The notes under the pieces are model-generated. The model did not search any database and was not told the DNA's origin. It saw only the letters and a program-made list of their open reading frames with translations. From Streptomyces sp. CB02058 (GTDB lineage Bacteria > Actinomycetota > Actinomycetes > Streptomycetales > Streptomycetaceae), in the NCBI RefSeq assembly GCF_001905505.1, contig NZ_LIPG01000003.1, positions 496,001-560,000 of the forward strand: DNA of 64,000 bases. Reading direction: 5' to 3'. Made by a program: the position numbers and the translations under genes. Shown one piece after another: positions 35,094 through 44,254 of the stretch; the stretch's first letter is position 1, and each line of letters opens with the position of its first letter.

Positions 35094-36992
35094 TCAGCCG
35101 GTCAGGGTGAACGCCTGGGCGGCGGAGCCGTTGCACGGCTGCTGCGAGAGCTTGGCCCCGTCGGCCCGGGAGGAGCCGTCCACGGTCAGGCACTTGCCGC
35201 TGTGACGGGCGGTGAAGCGGTACTGCCCGCCGGTGCCGAGGGCCTGCGGCTTCCACTGCTGGTTGGTCCCGCCCACGTACGTCCACAGGTGGACCCGGGT
35301 GCCGTCCGCGGTGGCCCCGGTACCGCCGTCGACGTCCCAGACCTTGGAGTTGTGCCGGTTGACGACCTGGTAGTGGCCGTCGCCCGTGGGCCGGAACTGC
35401 CAGCTCTGGTTGGCGCCGGTGCCGCAGGCCCACTGCTGGAGCGCGGTGCCGTCGGAGGTGCCCCAGTCGGCCGCGTCCAGGCAGGCGCCGCTGTTGCCGT
35501 TCTTCACCCGGTACCAGGCGGCCGGGTCGATCGAGCCGGCGGGCGGCTCGGTGGTGGAACCGGTGCCGTCCCAGACGAACGTGGCGACCGCGCCGGCGGG
35601 CAGGGTGTAGGCGAGGGACCTGCCGTTGTCGGTCAGTGAGAAGCTCCGCGATCCGGACGCGGTGTTGACGACATAGGCGGCGCGGCTGCCGTCGGGGTTC
35701 TCGAAGGCGACGTTCTGCACACCGCCGGCGCCCTGGCTGGTGGAGCCGATGCGGGTGGCCCCGCGCTCGACGAACTTGGAGAGGTGGCCGAGGACGTAGT
35801 ACTCGGCGTTGCGGGTGACGTTGCCGCCGGTGATGTCGACGACACCGTTGCAGCGGGTGCCGCAACCGCCCTGGTGCGGACCGCCGTTCCCGTCGAGGGC
35901 GAGGTTCCAGTTGACGACGGTCTCACCACCGTGGCGCATGTTCTGCACGACCAGGTTCTCGGCGTGCCACCGCAGCGTGTCGGCGAAGGTGGCGGACGGG
36001 TCGGCGCTCTCGGTGCCCGAGCACTCGGTGAAGAAGACGCGCTTGCCCGCGTCGACGACCTGCTGCTGGGCCGAGGGGGCTCCGCCGTAGCAGTGGAAGG
36101 CCGCGCCGATCACCCGGTCGATGCCCCGGGTGCCGGCGAAGACCTCGACCGGATAGTTCGGGTGGTCCCAGTTGTGGTCGTAGGCCAGCAGGTTGGTGGG
36201 GAGGCCGGCGGCGGTCAGCGTGCGGTCGAGGACCTTGAGGAACTCCGCCTGCTGCCCCGACGTCATGGTCATCGAGGGGTAGCTCGCCGCGAACTCCGGC
36301 TCGTTCTGGGCGGTGAGGTCGGTCAGCGTGATGCCCTCCTGCCCGTACGCCCGGATCGCCTTGACCAGGTAGTCGGCGTAGTCCTGGTGGTTCTCCGTCT
36401 TCAGGCTGCCGCCGACGAGCGAGTTGTTGGTCTTCATCCACGCGGGCGCCGACCAGGGCGAGCCCATGAAGCGGATGGAGGGGCTGACGCCGAGGGCCTG
36501 CTTCAGCACCGGGATGATCTCGCTCCTGTCCCGGTCGACGGAGAACGCTCCACGGGTGTCCTCGTAGCTGTGGAAGCCGCCGGCCGCGTTGAAATCGGAG
36601 TCGCCCAGCGGCTGGCGCAGATAGGTGAGGCCGATGCCGTCCCCGGCGGTGGAGAACAGCGATCTCATCAGGGCGTCGCGCCGGTCCTGCGAAAGGCCCT
36701 GGACGAGGTGGGCGGAGGCCCCGGTCACCGAGGCTCCGGCACCGGTGAACTTCTGGCTCCGGGCGGCGCCGTCGATGCGTATGTCGACGGCCTGGGGCGT
36801 GGCGGTGAAAGGGAGGCTGCCGTCGGCGGCCAGCTTCCTGCCGCCGTCCGGGGTGGTGATCCAGACCTGGGCCGTGGGGTCGGCGGCTCGGGCGGCGCCC
36901 GTGCCGGAGAGGCCGAAGCCTGCGACGGCCAGGGCCAGGGCGGCGCCCGCGGCTCCGGTCAGCCGTCTGCGGGCGGGACTGGGAGATGACAT
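35094..36992 (-). CDS. Secreted GH30 glycosidase with C-terminal ricin-type CBM13
   Basis: A 632-residue secreted enzyme. A signal peptide (SPARRRLTGAAGAALALAVAGFGLSGTGAARAA) precedes the GH30 barrel (about 30-470). The acid/base Glu is in DLTAQNEPEFA and the nucleophile in VFFTECSGTE. A short linker leads to a beta-trefoil CBM13 (about 505-632) with three QxW repeats (LQQWACG, QSWQFRP, NQQWKPQ). GH30 members cleave beta-1,6-glucan, glucosylceramide or xylan; the subfamily is not clear. AAGGAG precedes the ATG. A TetR gene is divergent, with palindromes between. Confidence 0.92.
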   Translation of the reverse strand: MSSPSPARRRLTGAAGAALALAVAGFGLSGTGAARAADPTAQVWITTPDGGRKLAADGSLPFTATPQAVDIRIDGAARSQKFTGAGASVTGASAHLVQGLSQDRRDALMRSLFSTAGDGIGLTYLRQPLGDSDFNAAGGFHSYEDTRGAFSVDRDRSEIIPVLKQALGVSPSIRFMGSPWSAPAWMKTNNSLVGGSLKTENHQDYADYLVKAIRAYGQEGITLTDLTAQNEPEFAASYPSMTMTSGQQAEFLKVLDRTLTAAGLPTNLLAYDHNWDHPNYPVEVFAGTRGIDRVIGAAFHCYGGAPSAQQQVVDAGKRVFFTECSGTESADPSATFADTLRWHAENLVVQNMRHGGETVVNWNLALDGNGGPHQGGCGTRCNGVVDITGGNVTRNAEYYVLGHLSKFVERGATRIGSTSQGAGGVQNVAFENPDGSRAAYVVNTASGSRSFSLTDNGRSLAYTLPAGAVATFVWDGTGSTTEPPAGSIDPAAWYRVKNGNSGACLDAADWGTSDGTALQQWACGTGANQSWQFRPTGDGHYQVVNRHNSKVWDVDGGTGATADGTRVHLWTYVGGTNQQWKPQALGTGGQYRFTARHSGKCLTVDGSSRADGAKLSQQPCNGSAAQAFTLTG

Positions 36993-37110
36993 GGTGCGGC
37001 TCCTTCGGTTCGTACCAGTGCGGGTGGTGCGGCCGGCTCCGAGCTCGCCGTGTTCGGTCAACTGGCGCGAGGAGTGGGGGAGTTCGGTTGACGCCGACAT
37101 GAAAACACAC

Positions 37111-37131
37111 CCACTGAGTGGTTAGTAAGTG
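37111..37131. promoter_or_regulatory. Palindromic candidate TetR operator (GH30 side)
   Basis: CCACTGAGTGG (37111-37121) is a perfect odd-centred palindrome, and CACT..AGTG (37112-37131) forms a wider half-symmetric site with outer CACT and AGTG. It lies 120 nt upstream of the GH30 start and about 105 nt upstream of the TetR gene. Confidence 0.5.
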
Positions 37132-37200
37132 ATGTGGGTCACCTTCATGGAACGGTGTGGAGGGATCGGCTGCCGTGCGGGTGAGCGGGACCAGGGCCTC

Positions 37201-37215
37201 TCGTTCGGCAAACGA
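37201..37215. promoter_or_regulatory. Palindrome overlapping the TetR promoter
   Basis: TCGTTCGGCAAACGA has 5-nt inverted arms (TCGTT/AACGA) and ends 7 nt before a TAGGCT hexamer at the TetR start. Position fits autorepression. Confidence 0.45.
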
Positions 37216-37222
37216 AAGGCCC

Positions 37223-37228
37223 TAGGCT
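37223..37228 (+). promoter_or_regulatory. TAGGCT -10-like element of the TetR gene
   Basis: TAGGCT ends 6 nt before the GTG at 37235 and no Shine-Dalgarno is present. This is a candidate leaderless promoter. Confidence 0.4.
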
Positions 37229-37234
37229 GCGTGG

Positions 37235-37891
37235 GTGAGCAACCCTTCAGCGGGCACACCCGCCCACAAAACCCGGCCCCGCACCCCGCGCAGCGCGGAG
37301 GCCAAGCAACGACAGCAGCGCATCCTGCACATCGCCATGGACACCTTCGGAGCCCGCGGCTACAACAACGCCTCGCTCGCCGAGATCGCGGAGCAGGCGG
37401 GCCTGACCCAGGCGGGCGTCCTGCACTACTTCCGCTCCAAGGCGCTCCTGCTCACCAGTGTCCTGGAGCTGCGCGACCAGACGGACATCGAACAGCTCGG
37501 ATCCGACCGGCCCCGCGGACTCGCCTTTCTGAGCCACCTGGTGGACACCGCGCTCCGCAACGCCGAACGGGAAGGCATCGTCCGGCTGTACGCCGTGCTG
37601 TCGGCCGAGTCCGTCACCGAGAGCCACCCCGCCCAGACCTACTTCCGTGACCGGTACAGCGGACTGCGCGCCTTCGTGGCCGACGCCCTGCGCGAGGCCT
37701 GCGACCTGCCCGCCGACCGCACGGAGCAGGCCGAGACCGCGGCCAACGCCGTCATCGCGGTCATGGACGGCCTGCAGGTGCAGTGGCTGCTGGACCCCGA
37801 GGCCGTGGACATGGCGGCCTCCACCGACCTCGTGGTCAACGCGCTGCTGGCCACGCTCGCACCGGACCGCTTCGGGCCCGCCGGGAGCTGA
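37235..37891 (+). CDS. TetR family regulator divergent from the GH30 gene
   Basis: A 218-residue TetR protein with the HTH at about 27-72 (QQRILHIAMDTFGARGYNNASLAEIAEQAGLTQAGVLHYFRSKALLL) and a helical ligand domain. The divergent layout with two palindromes in the 242-nt gap makes it the probable repressor of the GH30 gene. Its ligand is unknown; sugar-responsive TetR proteins of this type exist in Streptomyces. Start GTG chosen for the -10 spacing. Confidence 0.92.
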   Translation: MSNPSAGTPAHKTRPRTPRSAEAKQRQQRILHIAMDTFGARGYNNASLAEIAEQAGLTQAGVLHYFRSKALLLTSVLELRDQTDIEQLGSDRPRGLAFLSHLVDTALRNAEREGIVRLYAVLSAESVTESHPAQTYFRDRYSGLRAFVADALREACDLPADRTEQAETAANAVIAVMDGLQVQWLLDPEAVDMAASTDLVVNALLATLAPDRFGPAGS

Positions 37892-37920
37892 ACCGCCGTG
37901 CGGGGCTCACCCGCGCCCCG

Positions 37921-40311
37921 TCACCGCCCCGCGCCGGCCCGCACGAGCAGTGCCACCGGCCGGTCGGCGAACAGGGACGCCAGGCCCACCCGGGGCCCCG
38001 TGAACTCCCTTCCCGGCGCGAGGAGATCGGTCCACGGGCCCTCGTCGGGAAGAGCCAGCTCGGTGTCGCGCCAGCCGCCCTCCTCGTCGAGCCGCAGCGA
38101 CAGCCGGGTCACCGCCGTGACCACCTCGCCGGACCGGCAGAACGCCAGGCAGTGCGAGGCCGCCGGACCGCGGGCCACCAGCGGGGCGTACGTCCCCGAC
38201 TCACCGAAGAGCTCCGGGCGCTCACGGCGCAGGTGCAGCGCGGCCGTGGTCAGCGCGGCCTTCTCGTCGTCACCGGCGGCGGGCCTGGTGAACGGCCGCC
38301 GGTTGTCCGGGTCGACGAGCGCGATGTACTCCCGCTCCGTGCCCTGGTACAGATCGGGCACGCCCGGCATCGTCAGGTGCACCAGCGCGGCCCCCAGCAC
38401 GTTGGCCCGTACGAAGGGGGCGAGCGTGTCCGCGAACCGGGTCATCGTCTCCCTGGCCTCGCCCGCGTCGCTGCCGGGACCCGCCGCCACGAAGTCGGTC
38501 ACCGCCCGCTCGTACACCGGGTCCGGCTCGGTCCAGCTGGTGAACAGGCCCGCCTCGCGCACGGACTTCAGCAGCGCCGGCGCCAGCCTGCCCGCCATCT
38601 CACCCGCGGGCAGGCTCGCGCAGCCGAACGCCGACTGCCAGGCCTGCCAGGCCAGCTGGGGATCGGGCGCGGGCACGGTGCCGGCCCTGGCCAGCCGTGC
38701 CACCAGGGCGGACCACTGCTCGGGGCACTCGGACAGGACCGCGATCCTGGCCCGTACGTCCCCGCTTCGCTTGGTGTCGTGCGTGGTCAGCACCGTCCCC
38801 GTGGCCGGCCAGTCCCGGGCGATGCGGGCGCAGAAGGCGTGGAACTCCTCAGGGCTCACCGCGGGCTGTCCGGGGTCGCCCCCGACCTCCGTCGCCGAGA
38901 TCAGCGGGACATAGCGGTAGAACGCCGTGTCCTCCACCGACTTGGCGTGCAGCGCGGACGCCGTCTGCGCGAACCGCGCGCAGAACGCCGCGTGCTCCGG
39001 CCCGTCCCCGAGCCGGCCCAGCGCCAGATCCCGCACCACGTCGACGGCCCGCGCCTCCTCGGCGACCGGGAAGACGGCCTTGGCGTCGCGCACCGCCTCG
39101 GCCGGGAGCGCCGACTCGGCGATCTCCGTGAGCGGACCGCCCGCCGTGACGTACGGCCGGTAGACCGGCACCCGGACGAGCAGCTCGCGCACCGCCGTGT
39201 GCAGCGCCCACGGCGCGTGGTCGTGCAGCGCGAGGTCACCGGCGCACGCCTCGACGGCGAGACGCGTCAGCCACTCCGTCTCCGCGGCCAGCTCATGGGT
39301 GACCACCCGGTACGCCGCGCGCCGGACGGTCGCGGTCCAGTAGCCCCCGCGGTCACCGGGCGGCCCCGCGAAGTCCCGGTAGCGGCCGAGCAGGTCCGCC
39401 GCGCCCATCGGGTCCGTGAACAGCCCGTCGATCCGGTGCAGCGCGTCGTAACCGGTCGTGCCCGCGACCGCCCAGCCCGCCGGAAGGGCCTCGGCGCCGG
39501 TGAGGATCTTCTCGACCACCGTCCACCGCCCGCCGGTGGCCTCGCCGAGCCGCCCGAGATAGGCGGCGGGGTCCGCCAGTCCGTCCGGGTGGTCGATGCG
39601 CAGCCCGTCGAGGACCCCGTCGCCGACCAGTTCGAGGATCTTCGCGTGGGTGGCGGTGAAGACCTCCGGGTGCTCCACCCGGACACCGATCAGATCGGAG
39701 ATGGTGAAGAAGCGGCGGTAGTTCAGCTCGGTCCTGGCCAGACGCCACCAGGCCAGACGGTAGTGCTGCGCGGCCAGCAGCTCGGGCAGCGGAAGGCCCG
39801 CCGTGCCCTCGCGCACCGGGAACTCCAGATCGCCGTGGCGGAGCACGGGCGTGCCGTCGTCCCTGGCCGCCACCTCGAAGCCGCCGCTCTCCTCGCCGAC
39901 GCGCCCGCCGAGCACGGGCAGCAGCACCTTCCCGCCGCCGGCCGCCCAGTCGATGTCGAACCAACGGGCGTACGGGGACTCCGGGCCCTCGCGCAGGACC
40001 TCCCACAGCGGCAGGTTGTGCCGGGGAGCGGCGGCCATGTGGTTCGGCACGATGTCCAGGATCAGCCCGAGGCCGTGCGCCCGCGCCGTGGCGGCCAGCT
40101 CCCGCAGCCCCTCCTCGCCGCCGAACTCGGCCCGCACCCGGGTGTGGTCGACGACGTCGTAACCATGGCCCGAGCCGGGCACGGCCTCCAGGACGGGCGA
40201 CAGATGCAGATGGGAGACGCCGAGCTCGGCGAGATACGGCACGGCGTCCGCGGCGGCGGCGAACGGGAAGCCCGGCTGCAGCTGCAGCCGGTACGTGGCG
40301 GTGGGCGTCAT
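37921..40311 (-). CDS. treY: Maltooligosyl trehalose synthase
   Basis: A 796-residue GH13 enzyme isomerising the reducing-end bond of maltodextrins to an alpha,alpha-1,1 linkage. It opens with TATYRLQLQPGFPF, typical of TreY, and has DIVPNHMAA (region I), GLRIDHPDGLADP (nucleophile Asp), TVVEKILTGAE (acid Glu) and the C-terminal VPDLYQGTEREYIALVDPDNRRP. The ATG at 40311 is chosen because the upstream extension has no family similarity. It lies 96 nt downstream of glgX, and together with treZ gives the maltodextrin-to-trehalose route. Confidence 0.95.
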   Translation of the reverse strand: MTPTATYRLQLQPGFPFAAAADAVPYLAELGVSHLHLSPVLEAVPGSGHGYDVVDHTRVRAEFGGEEGLRELAATARAHGLGLILDIVPNHMAAAPRHNLPLWEVLREGPESPYARWFDIDWAAGGGKVLLPVLGGRVGEESGGFEVAARDDGTPVLRHGDLEFPVREGTAGLPLPELLAAQHYRLAWWRLARTELNYRRFFTISDLIGVRVEHPEVFTATHAKILELVGDGVLDGLRIDHPDGLADPAAYLGRLGEATGGRWTVVEKILTGAEALPAGWAVAGTTGYDALHRIDGLFTDPMGAADLLGRYRDFAGPPGDRGGYWTATVRRAAYRVVTHELAAETEWLTRLAVEACAGDLALHDHAPWALHTAVRELLVRVPVYRPYVTAGGPLTEIAESALPAEAVRDAKAVFPVAEEARAVDVVRDLALGRLGDGPEHAAFCARFAQTASALHAKSVEDTAFYRYVPLISATEVGGDPGQPAVSPEEFHAFCARIARDWPATGTVLTTHDTKRSGDVRARIAVLSECPEQWSALVARLARAGTVPAPDPQLAWQAWQSAFGCASLPAGEMAGRLAPALLKSVREAGLFTSWTEPDPVYERAVTDFVAAGPGSDAGEARETMTRFADTLAPFVRANVLGAALVHLTMPGVPDLYQGTEREYIALVDPDNRRPFTRPAAGDDEKAALTTAALHLRRERPELFGESGTYAPLVARGPAASHCLAFCRSGEVVTAVTRLSLRLDEEGGWRDTELALPDEGPWTDLLAPGREFTGPRVGLASLFADRPVALLVRAGAGR

Positions 40312-40407
40312 GGACTCGTACGTACCCAGCCGGGCGGCTCTCTCCCACCTTCCGCGCCGCCCGGCGCCCCCGGAGGGCCTCCGCCCCGCACCGGTCACCC
40401 TTATGGC

Positions 40408-42564
40408 CTACGCCGGGCGCTTCAGCACCGTGAGACTGCGCCCCACCAGCGTCACCCGTTCGCCCGCCGACACCTTCGGGCCCGCGCCCGGCGGCACCCC
40501 GTCCGGGATCGCCGTGTCCACGACGACCTGCCACTGCTTGCCGTGGTTCATCGGGACGGCGAATTCCAGCGTCTCGGCGCCCGCGTTGAACATGAGCAGG
40601 AACGAGTCGTCGGCGATCCGCTCACCGCGCGGCCCCGGCTCGGAGATGGCGTGGCCGTTCAGGAAGACCGTCATGGCCTTGGCGTGCGCGGCCTGCCAGT
40701 CCCGCTGCGTCATCTCCTCGCCCCTGGGCGTGAACCACGCGATGTCGGACAGCTCGTCGTGCGTCCCCTCCACCGGGCGACCGTGGAAGAAGCGCCTGCG
40801 CCGGAAGACCGGGTGGTCGCGGCGGAGCCAGACCATGGCCCGGGTGAACTCCAGCAGGCTCGTGTCCGTGCCGCCGCCGTCCGCGTCGCCGTCCTCGCCG
40901 CGCGTGGCGGCGGCCGGGTCGGGCCAGTGCACCCAGGAGAGCTCGTTGTCCTGGCAGTAGCCGTTGTTGTTGCCCCGCTGGGTCCGCGCGAACTCGTCGC
41001 CGTGGCTCAGCATCGGCACGCCCTGGGAGAGCATCAGCGTGGCGATGAAGTTGCGCATCTGACGGCTGCGCAGCTCCAGGACCTCCTTGTCCTCGGTCTC
41101 GCCCTCCACCCCGCAGTTCCACGAGCGGTTGTGGCTCTCACCGTCCCGGTTGCCCTCGCCGTTGGCGTCGTTGCGCTTGTCGTTGTACGAGACGAGGTCG
41201 TGGAGCGTGAAGCCGTCGTGGCAGGTGGTGAAGTTGATCGAGGCCAGCGGGCGCCTGCCGTCGTCCTGGTAGAGGTCGGAGGAGCCCGTGAGCCGGCCGG
41301 CGAACTCCGCGAGCGTCCGGGGCTCACCCCGCCACAGGTCCCGCACCGTGTCCCGGTACTTGCCGTTCCACTCGGTCCACAGCGGCGGGAAGTTCCCCAC
41401 CTGGTAGCCGCCCTCGCCCACGTCCCAGGGCTCCGCGATCAGCTTCACCTGGCTGACCACCGGGTCCTGCTGCACCAGGTCGAAGAACGAGGAGAGCCGG
41501 TCCACCTCGTGGAACTGGCGCGCCAGCGTGGCCGCGAGGTCGAAGCGGAAGCCGTCCACGTGCATCTCGGTCACCCAGTACCGCAGGGAGTCCATGATCA
41601 GCTGGAGGACGTGCGGGGACCGCATCAGCAGGGAGTTCCCCGTGCCGGTGGTGTCCATGTAGTACTTCTGGTCGTCGGCCAGGCGGTAGTACGAGGCGTT
41701 GTCCAGGCCCCGGAACGAGAGCGTCGGACCCAGGTGGTTGCCCTCCGCCGTGTGGTTGTAGACCACGTCGAGGATCACCTCGATCCCCGCCTGGTGGAGC
41801 GCCTTGACCGCCTGCTTGAACTCCAGCACCTGCTCACCGCGGTCGCCCCAGGAGGCGTAGGCGTTGTGCGGGGCGAAGAAGCCGATGGTGTTGTAACCCC
41901 AGTAGTTGGCCAGACCGGCGTCGGCCAGCCGGTGGTCCTGGACGAACTGGTGCACCGGCATCAGCTCGATCGCGGTGACGCCCAGCTCCGTCAGATGGGC
42001 GATGATCTCCGGATGCGCCAGGCCCGCGTAGGTGCCGCGCAGCTCCTCGGGCAGGCCCGGGTGAAGCATCGTCAGACCCTTCACATGGGCCTCGTAGATC
42101 ACCGTGCGGTGGTAGTCCGTACGCGGCCGGCGGTCGTCGCCCCAGTCGAAGTACGGGTTCACCACGACCGAGCTCATCATGTGCGGCGCCGAGTCGAGGT
42201 CGTTGCGCTCGTCCGGCTTGCCGAACGGATAGCCGTACACCGCCTCGCCCCACTGGATCTGCCCCGAGATCGCGCGCGCGTACGGATCGAGGAGCAGCTT
42301 CGCCGAATTGCAGCGCTGTCCGCGCTGCGGCTCGTACGGACCGTGCACCCGGAAGCCGTAGCGCTGCCCCGGCATCACCCCGGGCAGATAGGCGTGCCGC
42401 ACGAAGGCGTCGGTCTCACGGAGTTCCACCGCCGTTTCTGAACCGTCGTCGTGCAGCAGGCACAACTCGATTCGGTCGGCGGCCTCCGAGAAGACCGCGA
42501 AGTTGGTTCCTGCGCCGTCATAGGTGGCGCCGAGGGGATACGCGTGTCCCGGCCAGACCTGCAT
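40408..42564 (-). CDS. glgX: Glycogen debranching enzyme
   Basis: A 718-residue GH13 isoamylase-type debranching enzyme. The N-terminal CBM48-like domain (YPLGATYDGAGTNFAVFSEAADRIELCL) precedes the barrel with DVVYNHTAEGNHLGP, GFRFDLAATLAR (nucleophile), LIAEPWDVG (acid) and TCHDGFTLHDLVSYNDKRNDANGEGNRDG. It would cut alpha-1,6 branches in glycogen, supplying linear chains to TreY. Co-directional with treY 96 nt downstream, so a glgX-treY operon is likely. Confidence 0.96.
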   Translation of the reverse strand: MQVWPGHAYPLGATYDGAGTNFAVFSEAADRIELCLLHDDGSETAVELRETDAFVRHAYLPGVMPGQRYGFRVHGPYEPQRGQRCNSAKLLLDPYARAISGQIQWGEAVYGYPFGKPDERNDLDSAPHMMSSVVVNPYFDWGDDRRPRTDYHRTVIYEAHVKGLTMLHPGLPEELRGTYAGLAHPEIIAHLTELGVTAIELMPVHQFVQDHRLADAGLANYWGYNTIGFFAPHNAYASWGDRGEQVLEFKQAVKALHQAGIEVILDVVYNHTAEGNHLGPTLSFRGLDNASYYRLADDQKYYMDTTGTGNSLLMRSPHVLQLIMDSLRYWVTEMHVDGFRFDLAATLARQFHEVDRLSSFFDLVQQDPVVSQVKLIAEPWDVGEGGYQVGNFPPLWTEWNGKYRDTVRDLWRGEPRTLAEFAGRLTGSSDLYQDDGRRPLASINFTTCHDGFTLHDLVSYNDKRNDANGEGNRDGESHNRSWNCGVEGETEDKEVLELRSRQMRNFIATLMLSQGVPMLSHGDEFARTQRGNNNGYCQDNELSWVHWPDPAAATRGEDGDADGGGTDTSLLEFTRAMVWLRRDHPVFRRRRFFHGRPVEGTHDELSDIAWFTPRGEEMTQRDWQAAHAKAMTVFLNGHAISEPGPRGERIADDSFLLMFNAGAETLEFAVPMNHGKQWQVVVDTAIPDGVPPGAGPKVSAGERVTLVGRSLTVLKRPA

Positions 42565-42942
42565 AGATAGGACTCTTCCACTTCTGATCCGGGTGCTGGG
42601 GGTTTTCGCCCCGATACTCCCCGAAAGACGGTCCTGTACCTAGTACGTCGCCCGGTGCGGCCGGGTCCCGTCGGGTGATCCCGCGGGTCCGGTCAACCTG
42701 GGACACGTCGGTGTCGCCCGGACAGGGGGCCCGGGCCGCCGGGCGGCTCCTCCGTCCGGTATGCGGCATGCGAGGGGGTGCGCAATCACTATGAACCATC
42801 TCACTCCACCCGATCTCACCGCAAGGAACGGGCCTTCACCATAGGGGAGTTGAGAAAGGAGCTCGCGCATCCGGCTGCACGCCTCCCGCTCCCGGAGTAC
42901 CCTTCCTTGATCGTTGGTGGGGGAGTGGAAGGCGGTACGCGG
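42565..42942. other. Divergent intergenic region glgX / HEPN gene
   Basis: About 380 nt once the downstream GTG is used for the HEPN gene. It holds control sequences for both genes but no promoter pair matched convincingly. A tiny reading frame of 17 codons from an ATG at 42791 has no good ribosome site and was not called. Confidence 0.5.
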
Positions 42943-44175
42943 GTGAGCTCGGGAGGGTTCGAGCTGCCCCCAGGTGACGCAGGTCACGAGGGGGAGCCGA
43001 CCGATGCCCCGCCGGGGGCGGTCTCCCTCGCGCAGCCCATGGAGATCGGCGCCGAGCTGGACTGGGGAGCCGACGCCTGGAACGAGGTCCGCACCCGGGC
43101 CCAGCGCGCCGGGCGCGCGTACATCTGGCTGAATCTGGTGGAACAGAGGCTGCGCGCCGTGGTCTCCGCCGTCATCCGGCCGATCTACGAGCCCGTGCAC
43201 GGCGAGGACTGGGTGGTCGCCGCCGCGGGACCCGCCGGGCAGGAGTGGGTGCAGCGCGCCGTCGCGGTCCGGGAGGTCTCGCGCCGCAAGGGCTATCTGC
43301 TCGACCCGGCCGACGACAACGTCCTCAGCTTCCTGACCCTGCCCCAGCTGCGCGAGCTGATGGTCCAGCACTGGCCGTGCTTCGAGCCGTACTTCGACGA
43401 CCGCCGCGAGGTGGAGCTCGCGCTCGACGAGCTGGAGGTGGCGCGCAACGTCGTCTCCCGCAACCGCGCGCTCAACGAGGCGGTCCTCGCGCAGGCCGAG
43501 CGGGCGTCCGCCCGGCTCCTGGAGATCCTCGGCAGCGGCGCCGCGGTCCCGTCCGCCGACCGGCTGCCCGTGGACGCCGTCGAGGAGCTGGTCGGCGACC
43601 GCTACGCCGACGTCGTCTCCGTCCACCCCGACCGGGTGCGGCTCCAGCGGCAGCTCCCCGCCGAGGACCTGTTCGGCGGGGCGCGCCGGCTGGACGCGAT
43701 CGGCATAGGGCTCAACCTCCTCACACAGAACTTCTCCGGGCGCCGGCTGGTGCGCCTCGCCGAGTCGGGCTGCCGGGTGCGGCTGCTGTTCATCAACCCG
43801 GCGAGCAGCGCGGTCAAGCGCAGGGAGCGCGAACTGGGCCTCAAGAAGGGCGAACTGAGCCGGTCCGTGGAGATGAACATCCTCCACATGCGCCGGGTGC
43901 GCTCCAAGCTCCGCGACCCGGGCGCCTTCCAGATCCACGTCTTCGACGAGACACCGCGCTTCACGGCCTATCTGGTGGACGGCGACGGGCCCGACGCCGT
44001 GGGGGTCGTCCAGCCCTACCTGCGGCGCGCACGCGGCATGGAGGCGCCCGTGCTGGTGCTGCGGGGCGGCGGGCGCTCGGTGGTCAGGGCGGGACAGGAC
44101 AGCGAGCACGGACTCTTCGAGACGTACCGCGAGGAGTTCGAGTCGGTGTGGACGGACTCCAGGCCCGTCTCCTGA
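42943..44175 (+). CDS. SAV2148-type HEPN domain protein
   Basis: A 410-residue protein of the streptomycete SAV2148 family. The region QPMEIGAELDWGADAWNEVRTRAQRAGRAYIWLNLVEQRLRAVV (about 27-70) is the start of its conserved N-terminal domain; the stretch VVSRNRALNEAVLAQAERASARLLEILG (about 165-195) carries the HEPN-like RNxxL helix, but the usual catalytic His of RxxxxH is not evident. The C-terminal half (LLTQNFSGRRLVRLAESGCRVRLLFINP ... SDSRP) is an alpha/beta domain. HEPN proteins are often RNases; here activity is doubtful. I chose the GTG at 42943 by recall of homologous starts. Confidence 0.8.
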   Translation: MSSGGFELPPGDAGHEGEPTDAPPGAVSLAQPMEIGAELDWGADAWNEVRTRAQRAGRAYIWLNLVEQRLRAVVSAVIRPIYEPVHGEDWVVAAAGPAGQEWVQRAVAVREVSRRKGYLLDPADDNVLSFLTLPQLRELMVQHWPCFEPYFDDRREVELALDELEVARNVVSRNRALNEAVLAQAERASARLLEILGSGAAVPSADRLPVDAVEELVGDRYADVVSVHPDRVRLQRQLPAEDLFGGARRLDAIGIGLNLLTQNFSGRRLVRLAESGCRVRLLFINPASSAVKRRERELGLKKGELSRSVEMNILHMRRVRSKLRDPGAFQIHVFDETPRFTAYLVDGDGPDAVGVVQPYLRRARGMEAPVLVLRGGGRSVVRAGQDSEHGLFETYREEFESVWTDSRPVS

Positions 44176-44254
44176 CACCCCTTCCCGGGGTTGTCAGTGG
44201 TGCGTGCGAAGGTGGTCATCACTTGGGGGAAAGCACCACAGGAGGAGGTACGGG

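Noticed and set aside
37783..42441. A 1552-codon plus-strand open frame
   Set aside because: Antisense to treY and glgX; low-complexity His/Arg/Gly/Val composition and no recognisable domain.
42791..42844. 17-codon leader-peptide-like frame upstream of the HEPN gene
   Set aside because: No suitable ribosome site and no attenuator structure.
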